Assembly (NCBI RefSeq): GCF_900156805.1
Contig: NZ_FTOQ01000002.1
Location: 1 to 64,000, forward strand
Direction: 5' to 3'
Length of the DNA stretch: 64,000 nucleotides
Source: Roseivivax lentus
GTDB taxonomy: Bacteria > Pseudomonadota > Alphaproteobacteria > Rhodobacterales > Rhodobacteraceae
Shown here: piece after piece, positions 18,219 to 26,548 of the stretch
Numbering within the stretch: position 1 is the first letter of the stretch
How the letters are laid out: each line of letters begins with the position of its first letter
The notes under the pieces: model-generated
The model's database searches: none
Told to the model about the DNA's origin: nothing
Seen by the model: the letters and a program-made list of their open reading frames with translations, nothing else
Position numbers and translations under genes: made by a program

Positions 18219-19208
18219 TCAGTCGACCGAAAGTGCGAGATCGAGCAGCTCCTGACCGCCGGGGGTCTCTTCGACGAAGGCCTTGTAGGAGGTCTCCTGC
18301 GCCAGCGCGCGCCACGCGTTGAAATCGGCCTCGGTCATCTCGGCGATCTCGACGCCGGCCTGCTCGAAGACCTCGCGGCTGGCCGCGTCTTCCTTCTTGG
18401 CCTCTTCGAGATAGAAGGCCTCGGCCTTGGCCGCGCCGTCCAGCAGCGCCTGCTGCTGCTCGGGCGACAGGTCGTCGAAGGTGGATTTGTTCATCAAGAG
18501 CGGCTGGTACATGAACCACAGCGCGTATTCGCCCGCCGGGGTGTAGCAGGCGACCTGCTCGTAGATGCGGTAGCTGACAAAGGACGAGGACGAGGTGTTG
18601 GCCGCGTCCAGAACGCCGGTCTGCATGGCGTTGTAGATTTCCGACGACGACATCGACGCGATGGAGGCACCGGCGCCCGCCAGCATCTGCTCGAACGCCT
18701 TGCCCGCCGCGCGGGTCTGCTTGCCGCTCATGTCCTCGGGTCCGGTGATGCACTCGTCCTTGCCGGCAAAGCCCCCGGCGAGATAGCCGTGCACGAGGAC
18801 CATCACGTCATCTTCGGCCATCTTCGCCTCGATCGCTTCCATGAACGGGCTTTCGTTCAGGCGCGCGGCATGGTCGTGGTTCTTCACGAGGCCGGGCATC
18901 AGCGTGAGGTTGTAGGCGGGCTGCTGGCCACCGGCATAGGACAGCGGCAGAACCGTCATGTCGAGCTGGCCGCGCGACAGCGGGGTGTATTGCTCGCGCG
19001 CCTTGAACAGCGATTGCGTCGGAAAAATCCGGATCTCGAGGCCCACATCCGCCGCGGCGACTTCATCCGCCACGATCTTGGCGACCTGGTGGCGCACGTC
19101 GCTGTCGGACCATTGATGGGACAGCCGCAGCTCCTGGGCGAAAAGCGCGGTCGTGGATGCGGCCATCATGGCCGCGGCGGCGATTGCCGCGGTGAAATTG
19201 ATCTTCAT
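18219..19208 (-). CDS. matP: Malonate TRAP substrate-binding protein
   Basis: A 329-residue DctP-like periplasmic protein. The signal peptide is about residues 1-24 (MKINFTAAIAAAAMMAASTT, cleavage near LFA-Q). Mature features include LSHQWSDSDVRHQVAK, IFPTQSLFKAREQY and MSSSEIYNAMQTGVLDAANT. It is shorter at the canonical Arg segment than classical DctP and belongs to a subgroup seen next to malonate genes. GGGAGGA precedes ATG 19208. It is first in the mat operon and divergent from matR. Confidence 0.87.
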   Translation of the reverse strand: MKINFTAAIAAAAMMAASTTALFAQELRLSHQWSDSDVRHQVAKIVADEVAAADVGLEIRIFPTQSLFKAREQYTPLSRGQLDMTVLPLSYAGGQQPAYNLTLMPGLVKNHDHAARLNESPFMEAIEAKMAEDDVMVLVHGYLAGGFAGKDECITGPEDMSGKQTRAAGKAFEQMLAGAGASIASMSSSEIYNAMQTGVLDAANTSSSSFVSYRIYEQVACYTPAGEYALWFMYQPLLMNKSTFDDLSPEQQQALLDGAAKAEAFYLEEAKKEDAASREVFEQAGVEIAEMTEADFNAWRALAQETSYKAFVEETPGGQELLDLALSVD

Positions 19209-19282
19209 GAGTTCCTCCCTCGGTGGCGCCGACTCGGCACCGGTGACGATTAATTGCCGTCGGGTGAACAATAGTCAAGTTT

Positions 19283-19310
19283 TTGTATACAAGGTCTACG
19301 CACGTGTATA
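19283..19310. promoter_or_regulatory. Candidate MatR operator in the matP-matR gap
   Basis: The perfect palindrome TTGTATACAA (19283-19292) is followed 13 bases later by a half-site-like TGTATA (19305-19310). MatR of Rhizobium leguminosarum bv. trifolii is known to bind a site with a TTGTATACA core, which this matches. The position between divergent matP and matR suits repression or autoregulation. Confidence 0.7.
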
Positions 19311-19373
19311 AAAAGTCCCGCGATACAGGTGCTTCGGGACGGGCGCTTTGGGAAGGGCGAAGTGGGAAACGGA

Positions 19374-20030
19374 ATGTCCAAGACGCATCCGAACGTCATC
19401 GCGGACCATCTCGAGGAAATGATCCTCGAGGGGACATTCGCCGATAACGACCGGCTGGACGAAGTGCAGCTTGCCAAACGGTTTTCGGTCTCCCGGACAC
19501 CGATCCGCGAGGCCCTCCAGCGGCTCACGCAGGCCGGTTTGGCCGAGCGGATCCCCCGGCGCGGCGTCTTCGTGCGCCAGCCCGGCGCCATCGAGCTGCT
19601 GGAGATGTTCGAGGTGATGGCGGAACTCGAAGCCGCCGCCGCCAGGTTCGCCGCCCAGCGGATCTCGGACGCCGCGCTGAAGGAGCTCGTGGACACCAAC
19701 GAGGAATGCGAGCGGGCCCTGCAGGACAAGGATGCCGACCGGTATTACCGCGCCAACGAGCGCTTCCACCAGATCATCTATGCCCAATCCGGCAACAGTT
19801 TCCTCGAGGCCGAGGCGACCCGGCTGCATCGCCGTCTGAAACCCTTCCGGCGCCTGCAATTGAGGCTGCGCGGACGGTTGCGGCAATCCATGTCCGAGCA
19901 TGAGAGCATCCTCAAGGCGCTGAGCGATGGCGATCCCGAAACCGCCGCAAACGTCACGCGCCAGCATATCGCCGTGCAGGGCGACAAGTTCCACCACCTG
20001 ATCGCGACGCTGAAGACGGCGGCGGAATAG
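19374..20030 (+). CDS. matR: GntR/FCD regulator of malonate genes
   Basis: A 218-residue regulator. The winged helix-turn-helix is at about residues 10-70 (LAKRFSVSRTPIREALQRL, then AERIPRRGVFVR) and the FCD domain follows, with YYRANERFHQIIYAQSGN and a later MSEHESILKAL metal-site pattern. An upstream GTG at 19329 would add 15 residues; I prefer ATG 19374. Divergent position beside matP and the TTGTATACAA site indicate control of the mat operon, with malonate or malonyl-CoA as the likely effector. Confidence 0.85.
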   Translation: MSKTHPNVIADHLEEMILEGTFADNDRLDEVQLAKRFSVSRTPIREALQRLTQAGLAERIPRRGVFVRQPGAIELLEMFEVMAELEAAAARFAAQRISDAALKELVDTNEECERALQDKDADRYYRANERFHQIIYAQSGNSFLEAEATRLHRRLKPFRRLQLRLRGRLRQSMSEHESILKALSDGDPETAANVTRQHIAVQGDKFHHLIATLKTAAE

Positions 20031-20256
20031 TGGGCATGCCCCGCGTTCAGCGACGGTGCTACGGCGGGGGAGGGGCCGCGCGACGTTTCGAGGCCGCGAA
20101 CCGGCACCCGCGCCCCGCCGCAGGAACAATCCCCGCGACGGAACAAGGGTTTGGGTGACTGATTTTTAGTCATGTGCCGCGCCGCAGCCCCACACGGCCC
20201 CCTCGCGCCCCACATATGATTTGCATTTCCGGGCAGGCTTGGCGGAGGTCGCAGAC

Positions 20257-20841
20257 ATGACCGCGTCCCTGACCATCGTCGTTGTGGAGCCCGATCCCGC
20301 CCGCGCGCGGCTGATCGTCGATGCGCTGCGCGAGGCGGGGGATTTCGACATCCACGTGGTCGCCGAACGCGCCGCCCTCGCGCGCCAGATCGCGCTGCAC
20401 AATCCCGACGTGGTGCTGGTCGATGTGGCCGATCCCTCCCGCGATATCCTCGAGGAACTGGCGCTGGCCTCCGCGCCGCTCGACCGGCCCGTGGCGCTTT
20501 TCGTGGATCGCAGCGACGAGGGGCTCTCCACCGCGGCGATCGAGGCGGGGCTCTCGGCCTACGTGGTCGACGGTCTGACGCAGGCGCGGGTGAAGCCGGT
20601 GCTCGATGCCGCGATCGCGCGGTTCCACATGGTCCAGCGGATGCGCACCGAGCTTGCGGAGACCAAGCGCGCGCTCGAGGAACGCAAGGTGATCGACCGC
20701 GCCAAGGGCCTGCTGATCCGGGCGCGCGGGATCACCGAGGAAGAGGCTTACGCGCTGCTGCGGCGCACTGCGATGGACAAGAACCGCCGCATCGCCGACG
20801 TGGCCGAGGCGCTGGTCACCGCATCGGACCTGCTGAAATGA
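20257..20841 (+). CDS. nasT: ANTAR-domain nitrate antiterminator NasT
   Basis: A 194-residue response-regulator-like protein. It has a receiver-like domain (residues 1-115, TIVVVEPDPARARLIVDAL, with Asp in VVLVDVADPS) and a C-terminal ANTAR RNA-binding domain (about 135-190, ERKVIDRAKGLLIRARGITE then EEAYALLRRTAMDKNRRI). NasT prevents termination in nitrate-assimilation leaders and is sequestered by NasS when nitrate is absent. GGAGG precedes ATG 20257; the TTG at 20221 is less likely. It overlaps nasS by ATGA. A matching two-hairpin leader with terminator lies at 22148-22254. Confidence 0.92.
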   Translation: MTASLTIVVVEPDPARARLIVDALREAGDFDIHVVAERAALARQIALHNPDVVLVDVADPSRDILEELALASAPLDRPVALFVDRSDEGLSTAAIEAGLSAYVVDGLTQARVKPVLDAAIARFHMVQRMRTELAETKRALEERKVIDRAKGLLIRARGITEEEAYALLRRTAMDKNRRIADVAEALVTASDLLK

Positions 20842-22013
20842 GGACGGTTCCGATCCCGGTCGGATACGTGCCGCTGGTCGATGCCGCGCCGCTGATCGCG
20901 GCACAGGAGATGGGCTTCGCCGCCGCCGAGGGCATCGCGCTCGATCTGCACCGCTCGCCCTCCTGGTCGGCGCTGCGCGATGCGCTGTCGGTGGGGCAGG
21001 TGGCCGCGGCCCACATGCTGGCCCCGATCCCGGTGGCCAACGCGCTGGGTCTGGGGGGCGGCAGCGTCGGGTTCGAGGCCGTGTCGGTGCTGTCGGTCAA
21101 CGGCACGATGATCGGCATCAGCGATGCGCTGGCCGAACGGCTCGACGCGGCGGGGCACGACTACGATTTCGCCGATGCCGGTGCGGCGGGTCGCGCCCTG
21201 ATCGCGGCCGCGCCGAAGCCCCTGCGGATCGGCGTGCCCTTTCCCTTCGCGATGCACGCGGAGCTCGTCTTCTACTGGCTCTCGGCGCTGGGCCTGCCCA
21301 GCCCGCAAAGCCTGACGGTGCGGACCCTGCCGCCGCCGCTGATGGCCGACGCCATGCGCGCGGGCGAGATCGACGCCTTCTGCGTGGGCGAGCCATGGGC
21401 CTCGCAGGCGGTGTTCGAAAAGGTGGCGACGCTGCTTCTGCCCGGCGCCGCGATCTGGTCCTTCGCGCCGGAAAAGGTGCTGGCCATGCGCACCGGCTGG
21501 GCCGAGAGCGAACCCGACCTCTCCGCCCGGCTGATCCGGGCCGTCTGGCGCGCGGGCCAGTGGCTGGAGGATGACGACGCGCGGTCGCTGGCGGCCGAAC
21601 TGCTGTCGCGGCCGCAATATCTGGGCGTCGGCGCGGACCTGATCGAGCGCGCGATGAAGGGCCACTTCACCATCCGCGCCTCGGGCGAGGAACGTTCGGT
21701 GGCGCGCTTCGTGGTCTTCCACGAGGGGGTCGCGCATTTTCCCTGGCGCAGTCAGGCGGCCTGGATCGGCAGCCAGCTTGCCGGGCGGATGGGCCTCGAC
21801 CGGGCCGGTGCGGCGCAGAAGGCCGCGCGCATCTTCCGCAGCGACCTGCACCGCGCGGCCCTCGCGCCCCTGGGCGTCAACCTGCCCGCGGCCTCCGCCC
21901 GGGTCGAGGGCGCGCTGGCCGGGGATTCGCCCTCCGCGGGCGCGCGCGGACCGCTGCGGCTGGGCCGCAACCGCTTCTTCGATGGCGGGCTCTTCGATCC
22001 GGAGATTCACTGA
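20838..22013 (+). CDS. nasS: Nitrate sensor NasS (NrtA-like, cytoplasmic)
   Basis: A 391-residue protein homologous to the nitrate-binding NrtA/CmpA family but without a signal peptide (it begins MRTVPIPVGYVPLVDAAPLI). The family motifs LRIGVPFPFAMHAELVFYWL, DAFCVGEPWASQAVFEK and LSRPQYLGVGADLIERAM are present. By analogy with Paracoccus and Azotobacter NasS it binds nitrate or nitrite in the cytoplasm and releases NasT. The start overlaps the nasT stop (ATGA), ensuring a fixed ratio. The order nasT-nasS followed by assimilation genes is as in Paracoccus denitrificans. Confidence 0.9.
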   Translation: MRTVPIPVGYVPLVDAAPLIAAQEMGFAAAEGIALDLHRSPSWSALRDALSVGQVAAAHMLAPIPVANALGLGGGSVGFEAVSVLSVNGTMIGISDALAERLDAAGHDYDFADAGAAGRALIAAAPKPLRIGVPFPFAMHAELVFYWLSALGLPSPQSLTVRTLPPPLMADAMRAGEIDAFCVGEPWASQAVFEKVATLLLPGAAIWSFAPEKVLAMRTGWAESEPDLSARLIRAVWRAGQWLEDDDARSLAAELLSRPQYLGVGADLIERAMKGHFTIRASGEERSVARFVVFHEGVAHFPWRSQAAWIGSQLAGRMGLDRAGAAQKAARIFRSDLHRAALAPLGVNLPAASARVEGALAGDSPSAGARGPLRLGRNRFFDGGLFDPEIH

Positions 22014-22147
22014 CGCCCGTTTTTTGACCGAAGGGCGCGGCCTCGGCGCAAATTCAGCCGAAAGTTTGTGCTGCATTGCGGCGAGGGCGAAAAAATGCGG
22101 GCCCGGGTCTTGCAGGACCGCGTGCCCTGATGAACGCTGACGGGGCT

Positions 22148-22213
22148 GGCAGGCAACGGTGCTCGCCACGACACGCATTCTCGAACGACCGGGATTCTGA
22201 GCAAAGCCGCTCG
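22148..22213 (+). promoter_or_regulatory. ANTAR-target leader RNA: two hexaloop hairpins
   Basis: In the leader of nrtA two small stem-loops have the ANTAR substrate signature of a six-base loop with A at position 1 and G at position 4. The first is GGCAGGC (22148-22154), loop AACGGT (22155-22160), GCTCGCC (22161-22167); the core GCAACGGTGCTC is very like published motif cores. The second is GAGC (22199-22202), loop AAAGCC (22203-22208), GCTC (22209-22212). The second hairpin uses bases that also form the 5' arm of the terminator at 22203, so the two structures exclude each other. This is the expected NasT antitermination switch. Confidence 0.82.
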
Positions 22214-22254
22214 ACCCTCTGCCCCTTCCGGGCGGAGCGCGTCAGCGGCTTTTT
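22203..22254 (+). terminator. Regulated intrinsic terminator in the nrtA leader
   Basis: AAAGCCGCT (22203-22211) pairs with AGCGGCTTT (22244-22252) and is followed by a T-run to 22254. An inner stem CTCTGCCC/GGGCGGAG (22217-22237) extends it. It lies about 45 bases before the nrtA start. The 5' arm overlaps the second ANTAR-type hairpin, so binding by NasT would favour read-through into the nrt-nas operon. Confidence 0.85.
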
Positions 22255-22298
22255 ACGTGTTGGCCGGCCTTGTTCCGGCCAGATCAATGGGAACAGAC

Positions 22299-23666
22299 AT
22301 GAAGCAATTTCTCTTTGGCCTCGTGGCCACAACCGCACTGGCCAGCCCCGCCTTCGCGCAGATGCTGGAGCTGGAAAAGGACGAGCTGACCTTCGGCTTT
22401 ATCAAGCTGACCGACATGGCGCCGCTCGCCGTGGCCTATGAAAACGGGTATTTCCTCGACGAGGGCCTCTTCGTCACGCTCGAGGCCCAGGCCAACTGGA
22501 AGGTGCTGCTCGACGGGGTGGTCGACGGCACGCTCGACGGCGCGCACATGCTCGCGGGCCAGCCGCTTGCGGCCACGATCGGCTACGGCACCGAGGCGCA
22601 TATCGTCACGCCCTTCTCGATGGATCTCAACGGCAACGGCATCACCGTGTCGAACGAGGTCTGGGACATGATGAAGCCCAACATTCCCACCATGGAGGAT
22701 GGCCGCCCGCAGCATCCGATCTCGGCCGAGGCGCTGGTCCCGGTGGTCGAAAGCTTCCGCGCCAGGGGCGAATCCTTCAACATGGGCATGGTCTTCCCGG
22801 TCTCGACCCACAATTACGAGCTGCGCTACTGGCTGGCAGCGGGCGGGCTCAACCCGGGCTATTACGGGCAGGGCGACGCCACCGGGCAGATCAATGCCGA
22901 TGTGTTCCTGTCCGTCACGCCGCCGCCGCAGATGCCCGCCACGCTCGAGGCCGGCACGATCCACGGCTATTGCGTGGGCGAGCCCTGGAACCAGCAGGCG
23001 GTCTTCAAGGGGATCGGCGTGCCGGTCATCACCGATTACCAGATCTGGAAGAACAATCCCGAAAAGGTCTTCGGCCTGACCGCCGCCTTCACGCAGGAAA
23101 ACCCCAACACCACGCTCGCGGTGACCAAGGCGCTCATACGCGCCGCGATCTGGCTCGACGAGAACGACAACGCCAACCGCGAAGCGGCGGTCGAGATCCT
23201 GTCACGGCCCGAATATGTCGGCGCCGATTACGAGGTGATCGCCAATTCGATGACCGGCACCTTCGAATACGAGAAGGGCGATGTGCGCGAGGTGCCCGAC
23301 TTCAACGTCTTCTTCCGCTACAACGCGACCTATCCGTTCTACTCGGACGCGGTCTGGTACCTCACCCAGATGCGCCGCTGGGGCCAGATCGGCGAGGCCA
23401 AGCCCGACAGCTGGTACGACGAGGTCGCGAAATCGGTGTACAAACCCGAGATCTACCTCGAGGCCGCGCGCCTTCTGGTCGACGAGGGTCTCGCCGATGC
23501 GGCCGATTTCCCCTGGGACAGCGATGGCTACAAGGCCGCCACGCCCGCCGAGGATGTCATCGACGGCATCGGCTATGACGGCCGCCAGCCCAACGCCTAT
23601 CTCGACAGCCTCGAGATCGGCCTGAAGGGCGCGCAGAAGGTCGTGGGCAACGACATCCAGGGCTGA
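22299..23666 (+). CDS. nrtA: Nitrate ABC transporter substrate-binding protein
   Basis: A 455-residue periplasmic nitrate/nitrite-binding protein. The Sec signal peptide is [20 protein letters not shown]. Family features include [57 protein letters not shown] and [16 protein letters not shown]. Start at 22299 is preferred over 22287 because it begins the signal peptide and has GGGAA just upstream. It is a paralogue of nasS, which shares these motifs but lacks the export signal. It is first in the long operon nrtA-nrtB-nrtCD-nasB-nasG-nasC. Confidence 0.93.
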   Translation: MKQFLFGLVATTALASPAFAQMLELEKDELTFGFIKLTDMAPLAVAYENGYFLDEGLFVTLEAQANWKVLLDGVVDGTLDGAHMLAGQPLAATIGYGTEAHIVTPFSMDLNGNGITVSNEVWDMMKPNIPTMEDGRPQHPISAEALVPVVESFRARGESFNMGMVFPVSTHNYELRYWLAAGGLNPGYYGQGDATGQINADVFLSVTPPPQMPATLEAGTIHGYCVGEPWNQQAVFKGIGVPVITDYQIWKNNPEKVFGLTAAFTQENPNTTLAVTKALIRAAIWLDENDNANREAAVEILSRPEYVGADYEVIANSMTGTFEYEKGDVREVPDFNVFFRYNATYPFYSDAVWYLTQMRRWGQIGEAKPDSWYDEVAKSVYKPEIYLEAARLLVDEGLADAADFPWDSDGYKAATPAEDVIDGIGYDGRQPNAYLDSLEIGLKGAQKVVGNDIQG

Positions 23667-23781
23667 TCCCGACCCCGACGCAGAGCCGCTCCTCCGCCCT
23701 TGCGGGCGTCCTCGCGCGGCGAGGAGAGCCCGGACGGGCTCGAGGAGCTCCCCACTTTCCCTCCCGACTTCGGAGATCCGC

Positions 23782-24864
23782 ATGACCGCCGTCGACCCCT
23801 CCACGCTCGATCAAGAGGCCCGCGACGCCCGCCGGGCCGCGCGCTTCACCCGCATCAACAAGGCCGATGCCTGGCTCACCGTGCTGGGCCTCGGCTGGCT
23901 CACGCCGCTGTTGCGCGCCGCCGCGGGGGACAATCCCCGCGCCCAGGGCCGGGAGATCTGGCGCCTCCTCGGCGTGCCGCTCCTGGCGATCCTTGGCTTC
24001 CTTCTGGCCTGGGGCGTGTTGGCGCCGCAGGTCCAGACCTCGCTCGGCGCGGTGCCGGGGCCCGCGCAGGTCTGGCAGGAGGCGGTGGGCCTGCACGAAG
24101 ACGCCGTGCGCACCGGCGAGAGCCGCGAGAAGTTCGAGACCATGCTCGAGGCGCGCAACCAGCGCCTGATCGAGGCGGGCCGCGGCGACGAGGTCAAGAC
24201 CGTCGCCTATACCGGGGCGCCGTCCTACTACCAGCAGATCCGCACCTCGATCGGCACGGTCTTCTTCGGCTTTCTCGTCGCCACATTGGTCGCGGTGCCG
24301 CTGGGGATCATGGCGGGGCTCTCGCCCACGGCCAATGCGGCGCTGAACCCGATCATCCAGATCTTCAAGCCGGTCAGCCCGCTGGCCTGGCTGCCCATCG
24401 TCACGATGATCGTCTCGGCGGTCTACGTGACCAATGATGGCCTCTTCGAGAAGTCGTTCCTGGTCTCGGCGATCACCGTCACGCTCTGTTCGCTCTGGCC
24501 GACGCTGATCAACACCGCCCTGGGCGTGGCCTCGATCGACAAGGACCTGGTCAACGTCTCCAAGGTGCTCAAGATGACGACGCGGACCAAGATCCTGAAG
24601 CTCGTTCTGCCCTCGGCCCTGCCGCTGATCTTCACCGGGCTGCGCCTGTCGCTCGGCGTGGGCTGGATGGTGCTGATCGCCGCGGAGATGCTGGCGCAGA
24701 ACCCGGGCCTCGGCAAGTTCGTCTGGGACGAGTTCCAGAACGGCTCCTCGACCTCGCTCGCGCGGATCATGGTCGCAGTCTTCACCATCGGCATCATCGG
24801 CTTCCTGCTCGATCGGCTGATGTACGCGGTCCAGGCCGCCTTCACCTTCTCGAACCAGCGGTGA
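23782..24864 (+). CDS. nrtB: Nitrate ABC transporter permease
   Basis: A 360-residue inner-membrane permease of the NrtB/SsuC type. A hydrophobic segment at about 60-80 is followed by a periplasmic loop (90-145) and the MetI-like domain. The EAA-type loop is around [20 protein letters not shown], and the sequence [19 protein letters not shown] is typical of nitrate permeases. GGAGA precedes ATG 23782. The stop overlaps the GTG start of the ATPase gene (GTGA). Confidence 0.92.
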   Translation: MTAVDPSTLDQEARDARRAARFTRINKADAWLTVLGLGWLTPLLRAAAGDNPRAQGREIWRLLGVPLLAILGFLLAWGVLAPQVQTSLGAVPGPAQVWQEAVGLHEDAVRTGESREKFETMLEARNQRLIEAGRGDEVKTVAYTGAPSYYQQIRTSIGTVFFGFLVATLVAVPLGIMAGLSPTANAALNPIIQIFKPVSPLAWLPIVTMIVSAVYVTNDGLFEKSFLVSAITVTLCSLWPTLINTALGVASIDKDLVNVSKVLKMTTRTKILKLVLPSALPLIFTGLRLSLGVGWMVLIAAEMLAQNPGLGKFVWDEFQNGSSTSLARIMVAVFTIGIIGFLLDRLMYAVQAAFTFSNQR

Positions 24865-26543
24865 GCGGCATGAGCATCCTGTCCTTCGACAACGTCTCAA
24901 AGGGATACGGCGAGACGCCGGTCCTGAACGGCATCGACCTCGCGGTGGCCGAGCGCGAATTCCTGGTGATCCTCGGCTTCTCGGGCACCGGCAAGACCAC
25001 GCTGATCAACCTCATGGCTGGGCTCGAGACGCCGAGCGCGGGCCGCGTCCTCTTCAAGGGCAAGCCCGTCGCCGGGCCGGGGCCCGAACGCGGCGTGATC
25101 TTCCAGAACTATTCGCTGATGCCGTGGCTGACCGTGGCGGGCAATGTGCGCCTCGCGGTCGACACCGTCTTTCCGGAGCTTTCGGGCCGGGAAAGGACCG
25201 AGAAGGTCGCGCATTACGTCGAGATGGTGGGGCTCAGCCACGCCGCGTCCCGGCGACCGGCGGAATTGTCGGGCGGCATGCGCCAGCGCGTCAACGTCGC
25301 CCGCGCGCTGGCCATGGATCCGGAGATGCTGCTCCTCGACGAGCCGCTCTCGGCGCTCGATGCGCTGACCCGCGCCAACCTCGCCGACGAGATCGAGCGC
25401 ATCTGGGAGGCCGACCGCAAGACCTGCGTGCTCATCACCAACGATGTGGACGAGGCGCTGATCCTCGCCGACCGGATCGTGGCGCTGAACCCCGACGGCA
25501 CGCTGGGCGCGGAATTTCCCGTCGCGATCCCGCGGCCGCGCGACCGCACCGCGATGAACCACGACGCCGCCTTCAAGGCGCTGCGCGCCGAGGTCACGAC
25601 CTACCTGATGGATGTGGGCATCGCCGCCAAGATCGAGGAGACGCGCCGCCTGCCCAAGGTCACCCCGATCCACGGCCTGCCCGCCGCGCAGGCGAAATCC
25701 GCCAAGGGCATGATCGACACGCGGTTCCTCGATTTCTCGGAACTCCACAAGGTCTACCCGACGCCCAAGGGGCCGCTGACGGTTGTCGAGGATTTCGACC
25801 TCAAGATCGACAAGGGGGAATTCGTCTCTCTCATCGGCCATTCGGGCTGCGGCAAATCCACCGTGCTGACCATGGCGGCGGGGCTCAACGACATCTCGCA
25901 GGGCGCGATCAAGCTCGACGGCCGCCACGTGGAGGGCGCCGATCCCGAACGCGCGGTCGTGTTCCAGTCGCCCTCGCTCTTTCCCTGGCTCACCGCGCGG
26001 GAAAACGTCGCCGTCGGCGTGGACCGGGTCTACCCGCAGGCCAGCCGCGCCGAGCGGCAGGAGGTGGTGGAGTATTACCTCGAACGGGTGGGCCTCGCCC
26101 ATGCGATGAACAAGCCCGCGCAGGATCTGTCGAACGGCATGAAGCAGCGCGTGGGCATCGCCCGGGCCTTCGCGCTCAGCCCCAAGCTACTGCTTCTCGA
26201 CGAACCCTTCGGCATGCTCGACAGCCTGACGCGCTGGGAATTGCAGGAAGTCCTGATGGAGGTCTGGGCCGCGACCCGCGTCACCGCGATCTGCGTCACC
26301 CATGACGTGGACGAGGCGATCCTTCTGGCCGACCGCGTGGTGATGATGACCAACGGTCCGCGCGCCACCATCGGCCGGATCATCGACGTGGACCTGCCGC
26401 GCCCGCGCAGCCGCAAGGCGCTGCTCGAACATCCCGATTACTACAATTACCGCCAGGACGTGCTCGATTTCCTGCAGGAATACGAGCATGGCGCGACGCC
26501 CGCGCCCCGCCCGGCGGTGCAAAAGCCCATCGCTGCGGAGTGA
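24861..26543 (+). CDS. nrtCD: Nitrate ABC transporter ATPase, two fused nucleotide-binding domains
   Basis: A 560-residue protein with two complete ABC ATPase domains, equivalent to NrtC and NrtD in one chain. Domain 1 (about 5-235) has Walker [10 protein letters not shown] (39-47), signature LSGGMRQRV and Walker B MLLLDEP; its switch position reads ITNDVDEA, with Asn194 instead of the usual His. Domain 2 (about 290-520) has Walker [10 protein letters not shown], signature LSNGMKQRV and a normal VTHDVDEA (His481). The NBDs are therefore asymmetric. The start is GTG at 24861, with an ATG at 24870 as alternative. The symbol nrtCD marks the fusion and is not a standard name. Confidence 0.9.
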   Translation: MSGMSILSFDNVSKGYGETPVLNGIDLAVAEREFLVILGFSGTGKTTLINLMAGLETPSAGRVLFKGKPVAGPGPERGVIFQNYSLMPWLTVAGNVRLAVDTVFPELSGRERTEKVAHYVEMVGLSHAASRRPAELSGGMRQRVNVARALAMDPEMLLLDEPLSALDALTRANLADEIERIWEADRKTCVLITNDVDEALILADRIVALNPDGTLGAEFPVAIPRPRDRTAMNHDAAFKALRAEVTTYLMDVGIAAKIEETRRLPKVTPIHGLPAAQAKSAKGMIDTRFLDFSELHKVYPTPKGPLTVVEDFDLKIDKGEFVSLIGHSGCGKSTVLTMAAGLNDISQGAIKLDGRHVEGADPERAVVFQSPSLFPWLTARENVAVGVDRVYPQASRAERQEVVEYYLERVGLAHAMNKPAQDLSNGMKQRVGIARAFALSPKLLLLDEPFGMLDSLTRWELQEVLMEVWAATRVTAICVTHDVDEAILLADRVVMMTNGPRATIGRIIDVDLPRPRSRKALLEHPDYYNYRQDVLDFLQEYEHGATPAPRPAVQKPIAAE

Positions 26544-26548
26544 GACGA

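Noticed and set aside
20156-20172. TGACT/AGTCA inverted repeat before nasT as an operator
   Set aside because: Arms are only 5 bp with a 7-base loop; too common by chance to support as a site.
22066-22080. Sigma-54 -24/-12 promoter before nrtA (TTTGTGCTGCATTGC)
   Set aside because: The GC of the -12 element fits but no GG lies at the required 10-base distance upstream.
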